Assembly: GCF_000949865.1 (NCBI RefSeq) | Contig: NZ_JWJH01000025.1 | Location: forward strand, 1-42,064 | Length of the DNA stretch: 42,064 bases | Direction of reading: 5' to 3' | Source: Rhizobium nepotum 39/7 | Lineage (GTDB): Bacteria > Pseudomonadota > Alphaproteobacteria > Rhizobiales > Rhizobiaceae | Part shown: piece after piece, positions 7,709-15,860 of the stretch | Layout of the letters: each line of letters begins with the position of its first letter | How positions within the stretch are numbered: the stretch's first letter is position 1 | Position numbers and translations under genes: made by a program | The notes under the pieces: model-generated | What the model saw: the letters and a program-made list of their open reading frames with translations, nothing else | The model's database searches: none | Told to the model about the DNA's origin: nothing

Positions 7709-9247
7709 ATGGCCAATACCATTCTCGAAATGCGGAACATCACCAAGACGTTTCCGGGCGTGAAAGCGCTTGAGAACGTCAACCTTAAGGTAAAGGAAGG
7801 TGAGATCCACGCACTCGTCGGCGAGAACGGCGCTGGAAAGTCGACCTTGATGAAGGTCCTTTCCGGTGTTTACCCCGCCGGCACCTATGAGGGCGAAATC
7901 CATTATGAAGGCGCCGTGCGGAATTTTCGCGCCATCAATGACAGCGAAGACATTGGTATCATCATCATTCACCAGGAGCTTGCGCTTGTGCCGCTCCTGT
8001 CGATTGCGGAAAATATTTTCCTTGGCAACGAGGTCGCTTCGAACGGTGTCATCAGCTGGCAGCAGACCTTCAACCGTACCCGCGAACTTCTAAAGAAGGT
8101 GGGTCTGAAGGAATCGCCGGAGACGCTGATCACCGATATCGGCGTCGGCAAGCAACAGCTGGTCGAAATCGCCAAGGCGCTATCGAAAAGTGTGAAGCTC
8201 CTCATCCTCGACGAGCCGACCGCCTCGCTCAACGAGAGCGATTCCGAGGCGCTGCTCAACCTGTTGATCGAGTTCCGCAAGCAGGGCATGACGTCGATCA
8301 TCATCACCCACAAGCTGAACGAAGTGCGCAAGGTGGCCGACCAGATCACCGTGCTGCGCGATGGCATGACGGTGAAGACGCTCGACTGTCATCAGGAAGA
8401 AATCAGCGAGGACGTCATCATCCGCAACATGGTGGGACGCGATCTGGAAGATCGTTATCCGCCGCGCGACGTGCCGATCGGCGAGACCATTCTCGAAGTG
8501 AAGAACTGGAACGCCTATCACCAGCAGCACCGCGACCGTAAGGTACTGCACGACATCAACGTGACCGTCCGCAAGGGCGAGGTCGTCGGCATCGCCGGGT
8601 TGATGGGGGCAGGGCGCACGGAATTCGCCATGAGCGTTTTCGGCAAGTCCTACGGCCACAAGATCACCGGCGAGGTCCTGCTGAACGGCAAGGTCGTGGA
8701 TGTCGGCACCGTGCGCAAGGCGATCGACGCCGGTCTCGCCTATGTGACCGAAGACCGCAAACATCTCGGTCTCGTGCTCAACGACAACATCCTGCACAAC
8801 ACTACGCTTGCCAATCTGGCCGGTGTGTCGAAAGCCAGCGTCATCGACGACATCAAGGAAATGAAAGTGGCGAGCGACTTCCGCTCCCGCCTTCGCATCC
8901 GCTCTTCGGGCATCTTTCAGGAAACGGTCAATCTTTCGGGCGGCAACCAGCAGAAGGTTGTGCTGTCCAAGTGGCTGTTCTCCAACCCTGATGTGCTGAT
9001 CCTCGACGAGCCGACACGCGGCATCGACGTCGGCGCGAAATACGAAATCTACACCATCATCAACCAGCTCGCTGCCGACGGCAAAGGCGTTCTGATGATC
9101 TCATCGGAAATGCCCGAACTGCTCGGCAATTGCGACCGCATCTACGTCATGAACGAAGGCCGCATCGTCGCTGAATTGCCGAAGGGAGAGGCGAGCCAGG
9201 AAAGCATCATGCGCGCTATCATGCGCTCAGGGGAGAAGAACTCATGA
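7709..9247 (+). CDS. gguA: GguA (MmsA), sugar ABC transporter ATP-binding protein
   Basis: A 512-residue tandem ATPase of the monosaccharide ABC importer family (RbsA/MglA type). The first half has a canonical Walker A (GENGAGKST, about residue 37) and Walker B ([10 protein letters not shown]), but a degenerate signature ([15 protein letters not shown]). The second half has an altered P-loop ([11 protein letters not shown], without the lysine), an intact signature (LSGGNQQKV) and Walker B ([10 protein letters not shown]). This asymmetry is normal in the family. It works with the permease GguB and takes sugars from ChvE. The stop overlaps the gguB start (ATGA at 9244-9247), indicating coupled translation. 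The region before the start has a weak ribosome binding site. The locus has also been described as mmsAB-araD1. Confidence 0.95.
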   Translation: MANTILEMRNITKTFPGVKALENVNLKVKEGEIHALVGENGAGKSTLMKVLSGVYPAGTYEGEIHYEGAVRNFRAINDSEDIGIIIIHQELALVPLLSIAENIFLGNEVASNGVISWQQTFNRTRELLKKVGLKESPETLITDIGVGKQQLVEIAKALSKSVKLLILDEPTASLNESDSEALLNLLIEFRKQGMTSIIITHKLNEVRKVADQITVLRDGMTVKTLDCHQEEISEDVIIRNMVGRDLEDRYPPRDVPIGETILEVKNWNAYHQQHRDRKVLHDINVTVRKGEVVGIAGLMGAGRTEFAMSVFGKSYGHKITGEVLLNGKVVDVGTVRKAIDAGLAYVTEDRKHLGLVLNDNILHNTTLANLAGVSKASVIDDIKEMKVASDFRSRLRIRSSGIFQETVNLSGGNQQKVVLSKWLFSNPDVLILDEPTRGIDVGAKYEIYTIINQLAADGKGVLMISSEMPELLGNCDRIYVMNEGRIVAELPKGEASQESIMRAIMRSGEKNS

Positions 9248-10440
9248 GTTCGGCAAACACCACCAACGAAGAAAGCAACGTCATCTCGGTCGGGTCGTAT
9301 ATTCGCTCCAATATCCGCGAATACGGCATGCTGATCGCGCTCGTCGCTATCATGGTTTTCTTCCAGTTCTACACCGGCGGCATCCTGTTCCGCCCTGTGA
9401 ACCTGACCAACCTCATCCTGCAGAACTCGTTCATCGTCATCATGGCGCTTGGCATGCTGCTTGTCATCGTGGCCGGGCATATCGACCTTTCGGTCGGTTC
9501 CATCGTTGCCTTCGTCGGCGCGATCGCGGCCATATTGACCGTGCAATGGGGCCTGAACCCGTTTCTCGCGGCGCTGATTTGTCTTGTCATCGGCGGCATC
9601 ATCGGTGCTGCCCAGGGTTACTGGATCGCCTATCACCGCATTCCGTCGTTCATCGTGACGCTGGCGGGCATGCTGGTGTTCCGCGGCCTAACGCTCTTTG
9701 TGCTCGGCGGCAAGAACATCGGTCCGTTCCCGACCGATTTCCAGGTCATCAGCACCGGTTTCGTGCCTGATATCGGCGGCATCGAAGGCCTGAACACCAC
9801 GTCGATGATCCTGACGACGCTGATCCCGATCGCGCTGTTCTATCTCGCATGGCGTCGCCGTGTCGTGAATGTGAAGCACGGCATCGATGTCGAGCCCTTC
9901 GGTTTCTTCATCGGCCAGAACCTTCTGATCTCGGCTGCCATCGTGTTCCTCGGCTACCAGCTGTCTACCTATCGCGGCCTGCCGAACGTTCTGATCGTGA
10001 TGCTGGTTCTCATTGCGCTTTACAGCTTCGTGACGCGCCGCACGACGATCGGCCGCCGCGTTTACGCCATGGGCGGCAACGAAAAGGCGACCAAGCTTTC
10101 CGGTATCAACACGGAACGCCTGAGCTTCCTCACCTTCGTCAACATGGGCGTGCTGGCCGGTCTTGCCGGCATGATCATCGCGACCCGCCTCAACTCGGCG
10201 ACGCCGAAGGCTGGCGTGGGCTTTGAGCTGGACGTGATCGCGGCCTGCTTCATCGGCGGTGCTTCGGCTTCCGGCGGCGTTGGCAAGATCACCGGTGCTG
10301 TTATCGGCGCCTTCATCATGGGCGTCATGAACAACGGCATGTCGATCGTCGGCCTCGGCATCGATTTCCAGCAGATGGTCAAGGGCCTCGTGCTGCTCGC
10401 CGCCGTGTTCTTCGACGTTTACAACAAGAACAAGGGTTGA
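9244..10440 (+). CDS. gguB: GguB (MmsB), sugar ABC transporter permease
   Basis: A 398-residue inner-membrane permease of the branched-chain/monosaccharide type (XylH/RbsC-like). About ten or more hydrophobic segments are visible, starting near residue 27 ([17 protein letters not shown]). Conserved stretches include [19 protein letters not shown] and [13 protein letters not shown] helices, the cytoplasmic loop [19 protein letters not shown] that contacts the ATPase, and the late [18 protein letters not shown] segment. It starts in the overlap with gguA and ends 26 bp before a hairpin that separates it from gguC. Its length is that of the XylH subgroup, which is longer than RbsC. Confidence 0.95.
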   Translation: MSSANTTNEESNVISVGSYIRSNIREYGMLIALVAIMVFFQFYTGGILFRPVNLTNLILQNSFIVIMALGMLLVIVAGHIDLSVGSIVAFVGAIAAILTVQWGLNPFLAALICLVIGGIIGAAQGYWIAYHRIPSFIVTLAGMLVFRGLTLFVLGGKNIGPFPTDFQVISTGFVPDIGGIEGLNTTSMILTTLIPIALFYLAWRRRVVNVKHGIDVEPFGFFIGQNLLISAAIVFLGYQLSTYRGLPNVLIVMLVLIALYSFVTRRTTIGRRVYAMGGNEKATKLSGINTERLSFLTFVNMGVLAGLAGMIIATRLNSATPKAGVGFELDVIAACFIGGASASGGVGKITGAVIGAFIMGVMNNGMSIVGLGIDFQQMVKGLVLLAAVFFDVYNKNKG

Positions 10441-10466
10441 TCGCCCAACCCATATAGCAAGTCAAA

Positions 10467-10491
10467 AAAGTGGCCGGTTTCCGGCCACTTT
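10467..10491 (+). terminator. Hairpin between gguB and gguC
   Basis: AAAGTGGCCGG pairs with CCGGCCACTTT across a three-base loop. Only a short T run follows (CTTTCATAAGG), so termination may be partial. It could let gguC be expressed at a lower level or protect the gguAB mRNA end. Confidence 0.6.
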
Positions 10492-10556
10492 CATAAGGTG
10501 CAGGCGCGATGCGCCGAAGAGAGATAAGGCGCGCTGCGCCGGAGGAAGGAAATCCC

Positions 10557-11552
10557 GTGCTAATTTCACAGATCAAGGACACAAGCGGTAAGATCGTTGT
10601 GGCCGTTCGCGAAGAAGGCGGCCAAGCGCACGCCGTCAACAATGCAGCCTCCGTTTATGCGCTCGCCATGGAAGCCGCCAATGGCGGCAAGAGCCTTGCC
10701 GATGTCGTGTCCGCCCATGGTCTGGGCGATGCCGTCGATCTTGAAAAGGCCTATGCCGAAGGTCGTTTCCTGCCGCCGATCACCCATCCCGATCCGGCGC
10801 ATCTGCATCTGACCGGTACGGGCCTGACCCATCTCGGTTCCGCTGCGACCCGCGACAGCATGCACAAGAAGACCACGGAAGCCGCCGAGGAGAGCCTGAC
10901 GGATTCCATGAAGATGTTCCGCATGGGTCTGGAAAACGGCAAGCCGAAGGCCGGCGAAAAGGGCGTTCAGCCCGAGTGGTTCTACAAGGGCAACGGCCAT
11001 GTGGCGGCGGCACCCGGTGCGGCTCTCACCTCTCCGTCCTTCGCGCTTGATGGCGGCGAAGAGCCGGAAATGGCTGGCATCTACGTGATCTCCGACAAGG
11101 GCGAACCCGTGCGCATCGGCTTTGCCGTATCGAACGAGTTTTCCGATCACGTCACCGAGCGGATCAACTATCTTTATCTGGCCCATTCCAAGCTGCGCCC
11201 GGCAAGCTTCGGCCCGGAAATCCGCGTCGGCGTTGCACCGTCGGATATTCGCGGCACATCGCGCATCCGCCGCGGCGACAAGGTGATTTTCGAAAAGCCG
11301 TTCGTTTCGGGTGAGGACAACATGTCCCACACCTTCGCGAACCTCGAATATCACCACTTCAAATACGGCCTGTTCCGCGCCCCGGGCGACGTGCATGTGC
11401 ACATGTTCGGCACCGCGACGCTGTCCTTTGCCGAGGGTATCAAGCCGGAAGCGGGCGACGTGTTCGAGATCGAGGCTGCCGGTTTCGGCCTGCCGCTGAA
11501 GAACGTACTTGCCGTGGAAGCGGAAGAAGAGATCGCCGTTCGCCAGATTTGA
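10557..11552 (+). CDS. gguC: GguC / AraD1 family sugar-acid dehydratase-like protein
   Basis: A 331-residue cytosolic protein of the AraD1 family, related to the fumarylacetoacetate hydrolase fold. Family members act on 2-keto-3-deoxy sugar acids such as L-2-keto-3-deoxyarabonate in non-phosphorylative pentose catabolism. In A. tumefaciens the gene (araD1) has been linked to use of L-arabinose and D-fucose. I chose the GTG at 10557 because the strong ribosome binding site GGAGGAAGGA ends six bases upstream. An ATG at 10509 lies before that site and would add residues with no family resemblance. The C-terminal half (MAGIYVISDKGEPVRIGFAV, and SAEFSDH-like segments around residue 190) is the metal/substrate region. 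A GC-rich leader with small hairpins separates it from gguB. Confidence 0.92.
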   Translation: MLISQIKDTSGKIVVAVREEGGQAHAVNNAASVYALAMEAANGGKSLADVVSAHGLGDAVDLEKAYAEGRFLPPITHPDPAHLHLTGTGLTHLGSAATRDSMHKKTTEAAEESLTDSMKMFRMGLENGKPKAGEKGVQPEWFYKGNGHVAAAPGAALTSPSFALDGGEEPEMAGIYVISDKGEPVRIGFAVSNEFSDHVTERINYLYLAHSKLRPASFGPEIRVGVAPSDIRGTSRIRRGDKVIFEKPFVSGEDNMSHTFANLEYHHFKYGLFRAPGDVHVHMFGTATLSFAEGIKPEAGDVFEIEAAGFGLPLKNVLAVEAEEEIAVRQI

Positions 11553-11612
11553 TCTGGCGGGGCTGCACGTTAAACGGTTGAGGGTGGGGCCGCTCAGCGT
11601 CCCCCCTCTCGA

Positions 11613-11699
11613 CGTCATCCTCGGGCTTGTCCCGAGGATCTGCAACCGATTGATTTTACGCGACGTGGATAGATCCTCGGGACAAGCCCGAGGATGACG
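11613..11699. repeat. Large inverted repeat (29-bp perfect arms) of the 'TCCTCGGG' intergenic family
   Basis: The arm at 11613-11641 is the exact reverse complement of 11671-11699, with a 29-base spacer. Each arm is itself nearly palindromic around CTTG (ATCCTCGGG...CCCGAGGAT). Elements with this consensus occur in many copies in rhizobial and other alphaproteobacterial genomes. It lies between the convergent genes gguC and the phosphatase gene, where it could end transcription in both directions. Confidence 0.85.
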
Positions 11700-11749
11700 C
11701 TAGATGAGAGCTCTTTCATCCCATTATCCCGTTGTGCATCGGGCAACTT

Positions 11750-12403
11750 TCAAGCGCTTGCCTCACTTGATCCTTCATAGCTCGCCTTCAGGTGGGAAAC
11801 ATCCGCCAAAGCAATAACGGAGCGACTCTGCCAGTAATCATCTTGTCTTAGGTGCGTGATGCTGCCGGAACGCGCGGGAAAGCTGACATAGCCGACGCTA
11901 TCGATCGGCATTTTTATCCAAGCCGCGATGACGAAGGTAAGAGCGAAGCCATGGGTGACGATGATCTGGGTGGGGCAAGGACGCGATATAATCGCGTCCA
12001 CAGAGCAATATACCCTTTCGGCCACCTCACGTCTCGTTTCGCCATCAGCAATTCCACCGCGATGATCCATCCGATCGTGATGGGGGGCGGGTATCTGACG
12101 GGCATCGAGCCATTCCTGCGGCATACCACCTGCCGAACCGTAGCTGATTTCCCGCAGGCCATTTATGGTTTCAAAAGGGCGTTTGAGGTGTTCAGCAATG
12201 ATTGCCGCAGTCTGGGAGGCCCGGAGAAGATCGGAACTGAAGATTTCGACCGAGGCGTTGCCGATCAAGGCCGCCAGTTTACCGGCTGTCGCCTCCGCAT
12301 CGGCTCTTCCCCTGGGTGTCAGTTCGGTATCATACCAGCCACCGACCTTGTTCTCGACATGATGGACGGACTGAGTGTGCGTGACGACAAAAATGTTCTT
12401 CAT
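11750..12403 (-). CDS. Histidine phosphatase superfamily protein with altered RHG motif
   Basis: A 217-residue protein of the phosphoglycerate-mutase-like fold. The catalytic RHG tripeptide near the N-terminus reads THT here (MKNIFVVTHTQSVHHVEN), so the histidine is kept and the first arginine is lost. Other landmarks are present: WYDTELTPRGRADAEATAGKL, IFSSDLLRASQTAAIIAE with the second arginine, LREISYG with the acid/base glutamate, and a late VTHG with the second histidine. The ATG at 12403 is preferred over 12442, since the earlier residues are not family-like. It is last in a leftward series of small genes. Whether it still hydrolyses phosphate is uncertain, and the substrate is unknown. 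Confidence 0.85.
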   Translation of the reverse strand: MKNIFVVTHTQSVHHVENKVGGWYDTELTPRGRADAEATAGKLAALIGNASVEIFSSDLLRASQTAAIIAEHLKRPFETINGLREISYGSAGGMPQEWLDARQIPAPHHDRMDHRGGIADGETRREVAERVYCSVDAIISRPCPTQIIVTHGFALTFVIAAWIKMPIDSVGYVSFPARSGSITHLRQDDYWQSRSVIALADVSHLKASYEGSSEASA

Positions 12404-12426
12404 AGCACTTTTCCGGGTATTTGGGC

Positions 12427-12837
12427 TTACTCGAACCCCCACAGCCTGCCTTCGCCCACCTCCACAGAATTGCCGGCCGGATCGCGGACATAGACGGAAT
12501 AGCTGTCATTCGGCCAACGGTGATAGTGTTCGATGGCAATACCGAGTTCCTCGAAGCGGGCTTTCCAGCCATCCACTTCCGATTTATTCTCCGCGTAAAA
12601 ACAGAAATGGCCCTCGCCGACCGTGCCATGACGCGGGATCGGATTGTTGGCATCGGGCGTGCGGGATTGCTTCGGATCGAAGACCAGCAGCATTTGCCGG
12701 CCGCATTTGAAGAACACGAACTGACCGGGCAGCTTGCGCACCGCCTCCAGCCCGAAGACATCACGGTAAAATGCCTCGGCGGCGTCGAGATCGTCCACGT
12801 AGATCGCGGTTTCCATAATGGCGGCTGGGGGTCGCAT
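12427..12837 (-). CDS. VOC (glyoxalase/bleomycin-resistance) superfamily protein
   Basis: A 136-residue single vicinal-oxygen-chelate unit with two beta-alpha-beta-beta-beta modules. The first is ETAIYVDDLDAAEAFYRDVFG and the second is HFCFYAENKSEVDGWKARFEE, ending in SYSVYVRDPAGNSVEVGEG with the metal-type glutamate. A strong ribosome binding site (GGAGGAAA) precedes ATG 12837, so the frame extension to 12861 is not used. The family includes lyases, dioxygenases and antibiotic-sequestering proteins. The substrate cannot be predicted from sequence. It lies 23 bp before the phosphatase gene and 48 bp after the acetyltransferase gene, all in the same direction. Confidence 0.88.
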   Translation of the reverse strand: MRPPAAIMETAIYVDDLDAAEAFYRDVFGLEAVRKLPGQFVFFKCGRQMLLVFDPKQSRTPDANNPIPRHGTVGEGHFCFYAENKSEVDGWKARFEELGIAIEHYHRWPNDSYSVYVRDPAGNSVEVGEGRLWGFE

Positions 12838-12885
12838 GGTTTCCTCCGGTGGTTCTTGCACTGTCCGGGACGAGGACGGACGGCT

Positions 12886-13350
12886 TTAAGTTTTCGTGCT
12901 GTAGGTCAGCACGGTCAGATCGTGTTTGCCGACGCCACGCTCCAGAACGGTCCAGCCGCAGTTCGTATAATAGGTTTCGAGATCGCGTCGGCAGCACAGG
13001 TAACTCGTCTCGTGACCGAGTTCGGCGGCCCGTCGCGTTGCTGCCTGCATCAGCGCCCGGGCGACACCTGAGCGGCGGCTGTTTTCCTCCACCCAGAGGG
13101 CTGCGACCCAAGGCAGATATTGCGGCCGCTCCTCCAGATCGCAATGAATGAGGAAGGCGGAGCCGACATAACCGTTGTCATCATGGGCGACGAAGCCGGT
13201 TGGCAGGGCATGGGGGTTGGTCATATGCTTCAGATGTTCCGCCACGTCGTTTATCTGGAGGCCGCTATCCTGCCACCATGCGGTCCAGACCCGTTCCGCA
13301 ATGGCGGGGCCGTGGGACTGGCAGTCCCGATAGTCGGAAATCCTGTACAA
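12886..13350 (-). CDS. GNAT family N-acetyltransferase
   Basis: A 154-residue acetyltransferase of the GNAT fold. The acetyl-CoA binding motif A is clear (WVAALWVEENSRRSGVARAL, with RRSGVA in place of the Q/RxxGxG/A loop). It is followed by MQAATRRAAELG and the motif B region SYLCCRRDLETYYTNCGW. The start is TTG at 13350, supported by the strong ribosome binding site GAGGAG seven bases upstream. No ATG occurs upstream in frame at a sensible distance. The acceptor substrate is unknown. The neighbouring methyltransferase and VOC genes point the same way, but gaps of 121 and 48 bp leave co-transcription uncertain. Confidence 0.88.
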   Translation of the reverse strand: MYRISDYRDCQSHGPAIAERVWTAWWQDSGLQINDVAEHLKHMTNPHALPTGFVAHDDNGYVGSAFLIHCDLEERPQYLPWVAALWVEENSRRSGVARALMQAATRRAAELGHETSYLCCRRDLETYYTNCGWTVLERGVGKHDLTVLTYSTKT

Positions 13351-13471
13351 AAACCGTCTCCTCGCGGACTTCCTTACCCGCAGGCTGAAGCCGGACCATG
13401 CCGTTAAAATCGATGATGCGATTTAAACGGTGGGAGAGCGCTTTCGCAACCCACAAGTTCTTGAAAACGGA

Positions 13472-14068
13472 TCAGGATTTCGTTGCCGTCACATGCAGCC
13501 AATCGGTCGGCATCTTGTCGTAACCGCTGCCCTGCCGGGCCTCGATCTCCATGCCTGCCCAGTCGAACTGCCCGTACAAATCCTCAAGCCAGACCTTCGA
13601 AGGATAGTTGTAATAGCGGCCGAAGGTGTCGCGGCCTTCCGCTTCTCCGGCCTTGAAGCTGGCATAAAAAACGCCGCCCTGTTTCAGCGCCGTGTGGATG
13701 CGGCCGATGATGCCGGGCAGGGAGGGGCGCGGCACATGCAGCAGGCAGGCATTGGCCCAGACACCGTCGTAAGCCTCCACGTCGCAGATATCCTCGAACA
13801 GCAATGTCGCGACGGGAATGCCAAGCCGCAGTTCCGCCGCCTTGGCGATTTCGGGTGTGCCGTCCGTGGGGTGGACATTGAAACCTGCGGCGAGCATGAA
13901 TTCGCTATCCTGTCCGCCGCCGCATCCGAGTTCAAGGACGGTTGCGCCATTGGCCAGGCGTGCCAGGAATTTTTCCAGATGGGGCCGGTCCGGCGCCTGT
14001 CCCCTCGACGTATAGGTTCTGGCGTTATCCGTATAAAAACCGATTGTTTCGTCGTCCTTGGCGGTCAT
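13472..14068 (-). CDS. Class I SAM-dependent methyltransferase
   Basis: A 198-residue Rossmann-fold methyltransferase. Motif I is VLELGCGGGQDSEFMLAAGF (about residues 44-63) with the glycine-rich SAM loop. An acidic post-I position follows (VHPTDGTPEIAKAA), then motif IV region (DGVWANACLLHVPR) and GGVFYASFKAG, all typical of the Methyltransf_11/25 group. The gene starts four bases after the transglutaminase stop, so the two are probably translationally coupled. Its substrate may be a product of the ATP-grasp/alpha-E/transglutaminase module upstream. That link is inference from position only. Confidence 0.9.
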   Translation of the reverse strand: MTAKDDETIGFYTDNARTYTSRGQAPDRPHLEKFLARLANGATVLELGCGGGQDSEFMLAAGFNVHPTDGTPEIAKAAELRLGIPVATLLFEDICDVEAYDGVWANACLLHVPRPSLPGIIGRIHTALKQGGVFYASFKAGEAEGRDTFGRYYNYPSKVWLEDLYGQFDWAGMEIEARQGSGYDKMPTDWLHVTATKS

Positions 14069-14072
14069 TGTC

Positions 14073-14894
14073 TCAGCTCTGCGACTGGCTCTGGCTTTGC
14101 GATTGCTGCACGGTCACCGAAACGTTCAGGGTTTCGCCGGCCGGGCCGATCCGCATGCCAGAGATGGGCGCGCAATCGCGGTAGCAGAGGCCAAGGGCGA
14201 TGCGCACATAACGGTCGTCCGGGCAGATGTTGTTGGCGGCGTCGAAGCCGACCCAGCCCAGCCCCTGCAGATGCACTTCGGCCCAGGCATGGGTGGCCGT
14301 CTGTTCCGCCACGTCTTCCATCATCAGATAACCGGAAACATAACGGGCGGGCAGGCCCATCAGCCGGGCAGCGGAAATGAGGATATGGGCGTGGTCCTGA
14401 CAGACGCCCTTGCCGGCTTCCAGCGCCAGTTCGGCCGTGGTTTCGGTGTCGGTCGAACCCGGCACATATTCCACCTTGCTGTTGATCTTCTCCATGAGGT
14501 CGTGCAGGCGCTCAAGCTCGCTGTCACCGGTGCTGGCCTTCGCCAGTTCGCGCACGAGCTTTCCCGGCTTGGTGAGCGGGGTTTCGCGCAGGAAAAGCCA
14601 CAGCGGCGCACTGCCGGTGTGGGGGCCGACCATACCGGCCTTGTCTTCGGTGATGACGAGGCCGCTTGCCACGACCTTGACCTTGCGTTGCGGACCTTCC
14701 GTCTCCACCAGTGCAACCCGGTTGCCGAAATGGTCGTCATAGGTCACTTCGACGGTGGCGCCGTCGACCGATACATCCCAGTCTTCCACCGTCTGGCACG
14801 GGCCGGTCTGTGGCGTCAGGCGCAGCCGCTGCAATGCATAGGGCATCGGCTCGTCATAGACATATTCCGTCGTATGGGTGATTTTCAGACGCAT
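14073..14894 (-). CDS. Transglutaminase-like cysteine peptidase/amidase family protein
   Basis: A 273-residue protein with an N-terminal beta-rich domain (MRLKITHTTEYVYDEPMPYA, the 'transglut_N' type) and a transglutaminase core at about 155-225. The catalytic triad is visible as Cys in GKGVCQDHAHI, His in TATHAWAEVHL and Asp in GWVGFDAANN. Its C-terminus ends in an unusual run of alternating Gln and Ser (QQSQSQSQSQS). No signal peptide is present, so it is probably cytosolic. It lies 21 bp downstream of the alpha-E gene and directly before the methyltransferase gene. Proteins of this type (COG1305) recur beside ATP-grasp and alpha-E genes, where they are thought to cleave or rearrange amide bonds in a peptide product. 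Confidence 0.92.
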   Translation of the reverse strand: MRLKITHTTEYVYDEPMPYALQRLRLTPQTGPCQTVEDWDVSVDGATVEVTYDDHFGNRVALVETEGPQRKVKVVASGLVITEDKAGMVGPHTGSAPLWLFLRETPLTKPGKLVRELAKASTGDSELERLHDLMEKINSKVEYVPGSTDTETTAELALEAGKGVCQDHAHILISAARLMGLPARYVSGYLMMEDVAEQTATHAWAEVHLQGLGWVGFDAANNICPDDRYVRIALGLCYRDCAPISGMRIGPAGETLNVSVTVQQSQSQSQSQS

Positions 14895-14915
14895 AAGCTG
14901 TCCCCGTCCACGCGC

Positions 14916-15857
14916 TTACAGATAAAAGCGGTAGCCTTCCATGATTTCCTGCCCCAGCTGCCCGTTCCGGTTGACGAATCTCTCCAGAAACTCATGCAGA
15001 CCTTCATCCATGACGCGGTCGATCGTCGTCTTGCGCAGACTGTCGCGGATGCTCTGCGCCGTCTCGTGCGCCTTGTGCTTTTCGCCGTAATCCTCGGCTA
15101 TGTAATTGAGATTGCTGGTAATCTTTTCGTAACAATAGGCGAGCGAGCGCGGCATGCGGCCGTTGAGAATGAGAAAGTCGGCAATATTGGCCGGCTTGTA
15201 TTCCGCATCATAGACCCAGCCATAGGAACGGTGCGCCGAGACCGAGCGCAGGATGGACTCCCATTGCGCATTGTCGAGCGAAGATCCCACATGCGCGACG
15301 GCGGGCAGCAGCACGTAATATTTCACATCCAGAATGCGGGCGGTGTTGTCGGCGCGCTCTATGAAGGTGCCGATGCGGGAAAAATTATAGAGATCGTTGC
15401 GCAGCATCGAACCGTGAAAAGCGCCGCGCACCAGACCGGCGCGATGTTTGATGCCATCGATGGTCTGCGGCATGTCCGCCGCCTTTACCCTGCGGTCGAG
15501 GCTGTTCTTAAGCTCGATCCAGAATTCGTTAGTGGCTTCCCATGTCTCGCGCGTCAGCGCCGTGCGCACCATGCGGGCATTGTTGCGGCCCGCCTCGATG
15601 CAGGAGAGGACGCTGGAAGGGTTCGCCTTGTCCCGCAGAAGATAATCGATCGCATCCGCCGTCGTCACCTTCTCGTGCGTTTCGAGAAAGGCTTCATGCA
15701 CGCCGGCGCTTTGCAACACGCCGTCCCAGTCCTCATCGCCGCTGCCGCTGCGCGTCAGTGAAACGCGCAGGCCCGCATCGATCAGCCGGGCGATGTTTTC
15801 AGCGCGCTCGATATACCGGAACATCCAGTAGAGCCCGTTTGCCGTTCTGCCCAGCAT
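14916..15857 (-). CDS. Alpha-E domain protein (COG2307/DUF403)
   Basis: A 313-residue, all-helical protein of the alpha-E family. The start MLGRTANGLYWMFRYIERAE and the repeated pattern of Glu and Arg residues (for example ERADNTARILDVKYYVLLP in the middle) are characteristic. The family is almost always encoded next to a circularly permuted ATP-grasp protein and a transglutaminase, as here. Comparative genomics has led to the proposal that they form a peptide- or amide-forming system, but the biochemical role is not established. The gene starts only three bases after the ATP-grasp stop, so the two are one translational unit. Confidence 0.93.
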   Translation of the reverse strand: MLGRTANGLYWMFRYIERAENIARLIDAGLRVSLTRSGSGDEDWDGVLQSAGVHEAFLETHEKVTTADAIDYLLRDKANPSSVLSCIEAGRNNARMVRTALTRETWEATNEFWIELKNSLDRRVKAADMPQTIDGIKHRAGLVRGAFHGSMLRNDLYNFSRIGTFIERADNTARILDVKYYVLLPAVAHVGSSLDNAQWESILRSVSAHRSYGWVYDAEYKPANIADFLILNGRMPRSLAYCYEKITSNLNYIAEDYGEKHKAHETAQSIRDSLRKTTIDRVMDEGLHEFLERFVNRNGQLGQEIMEGYRFYL

Positions 15858-15860
15858 GGC

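Noticed and set aside
6550..7782. Minus-strand frame of 410 codons
   Set aside because: It lies opposite chvE, which is unambiguous, and crosses the chvE terminator.
14058..15761. Plus-strand frame of 567 codons
   Set aside because: It is antisense to the transglutaminase and alpha-E genes, both of which have intact motifs.
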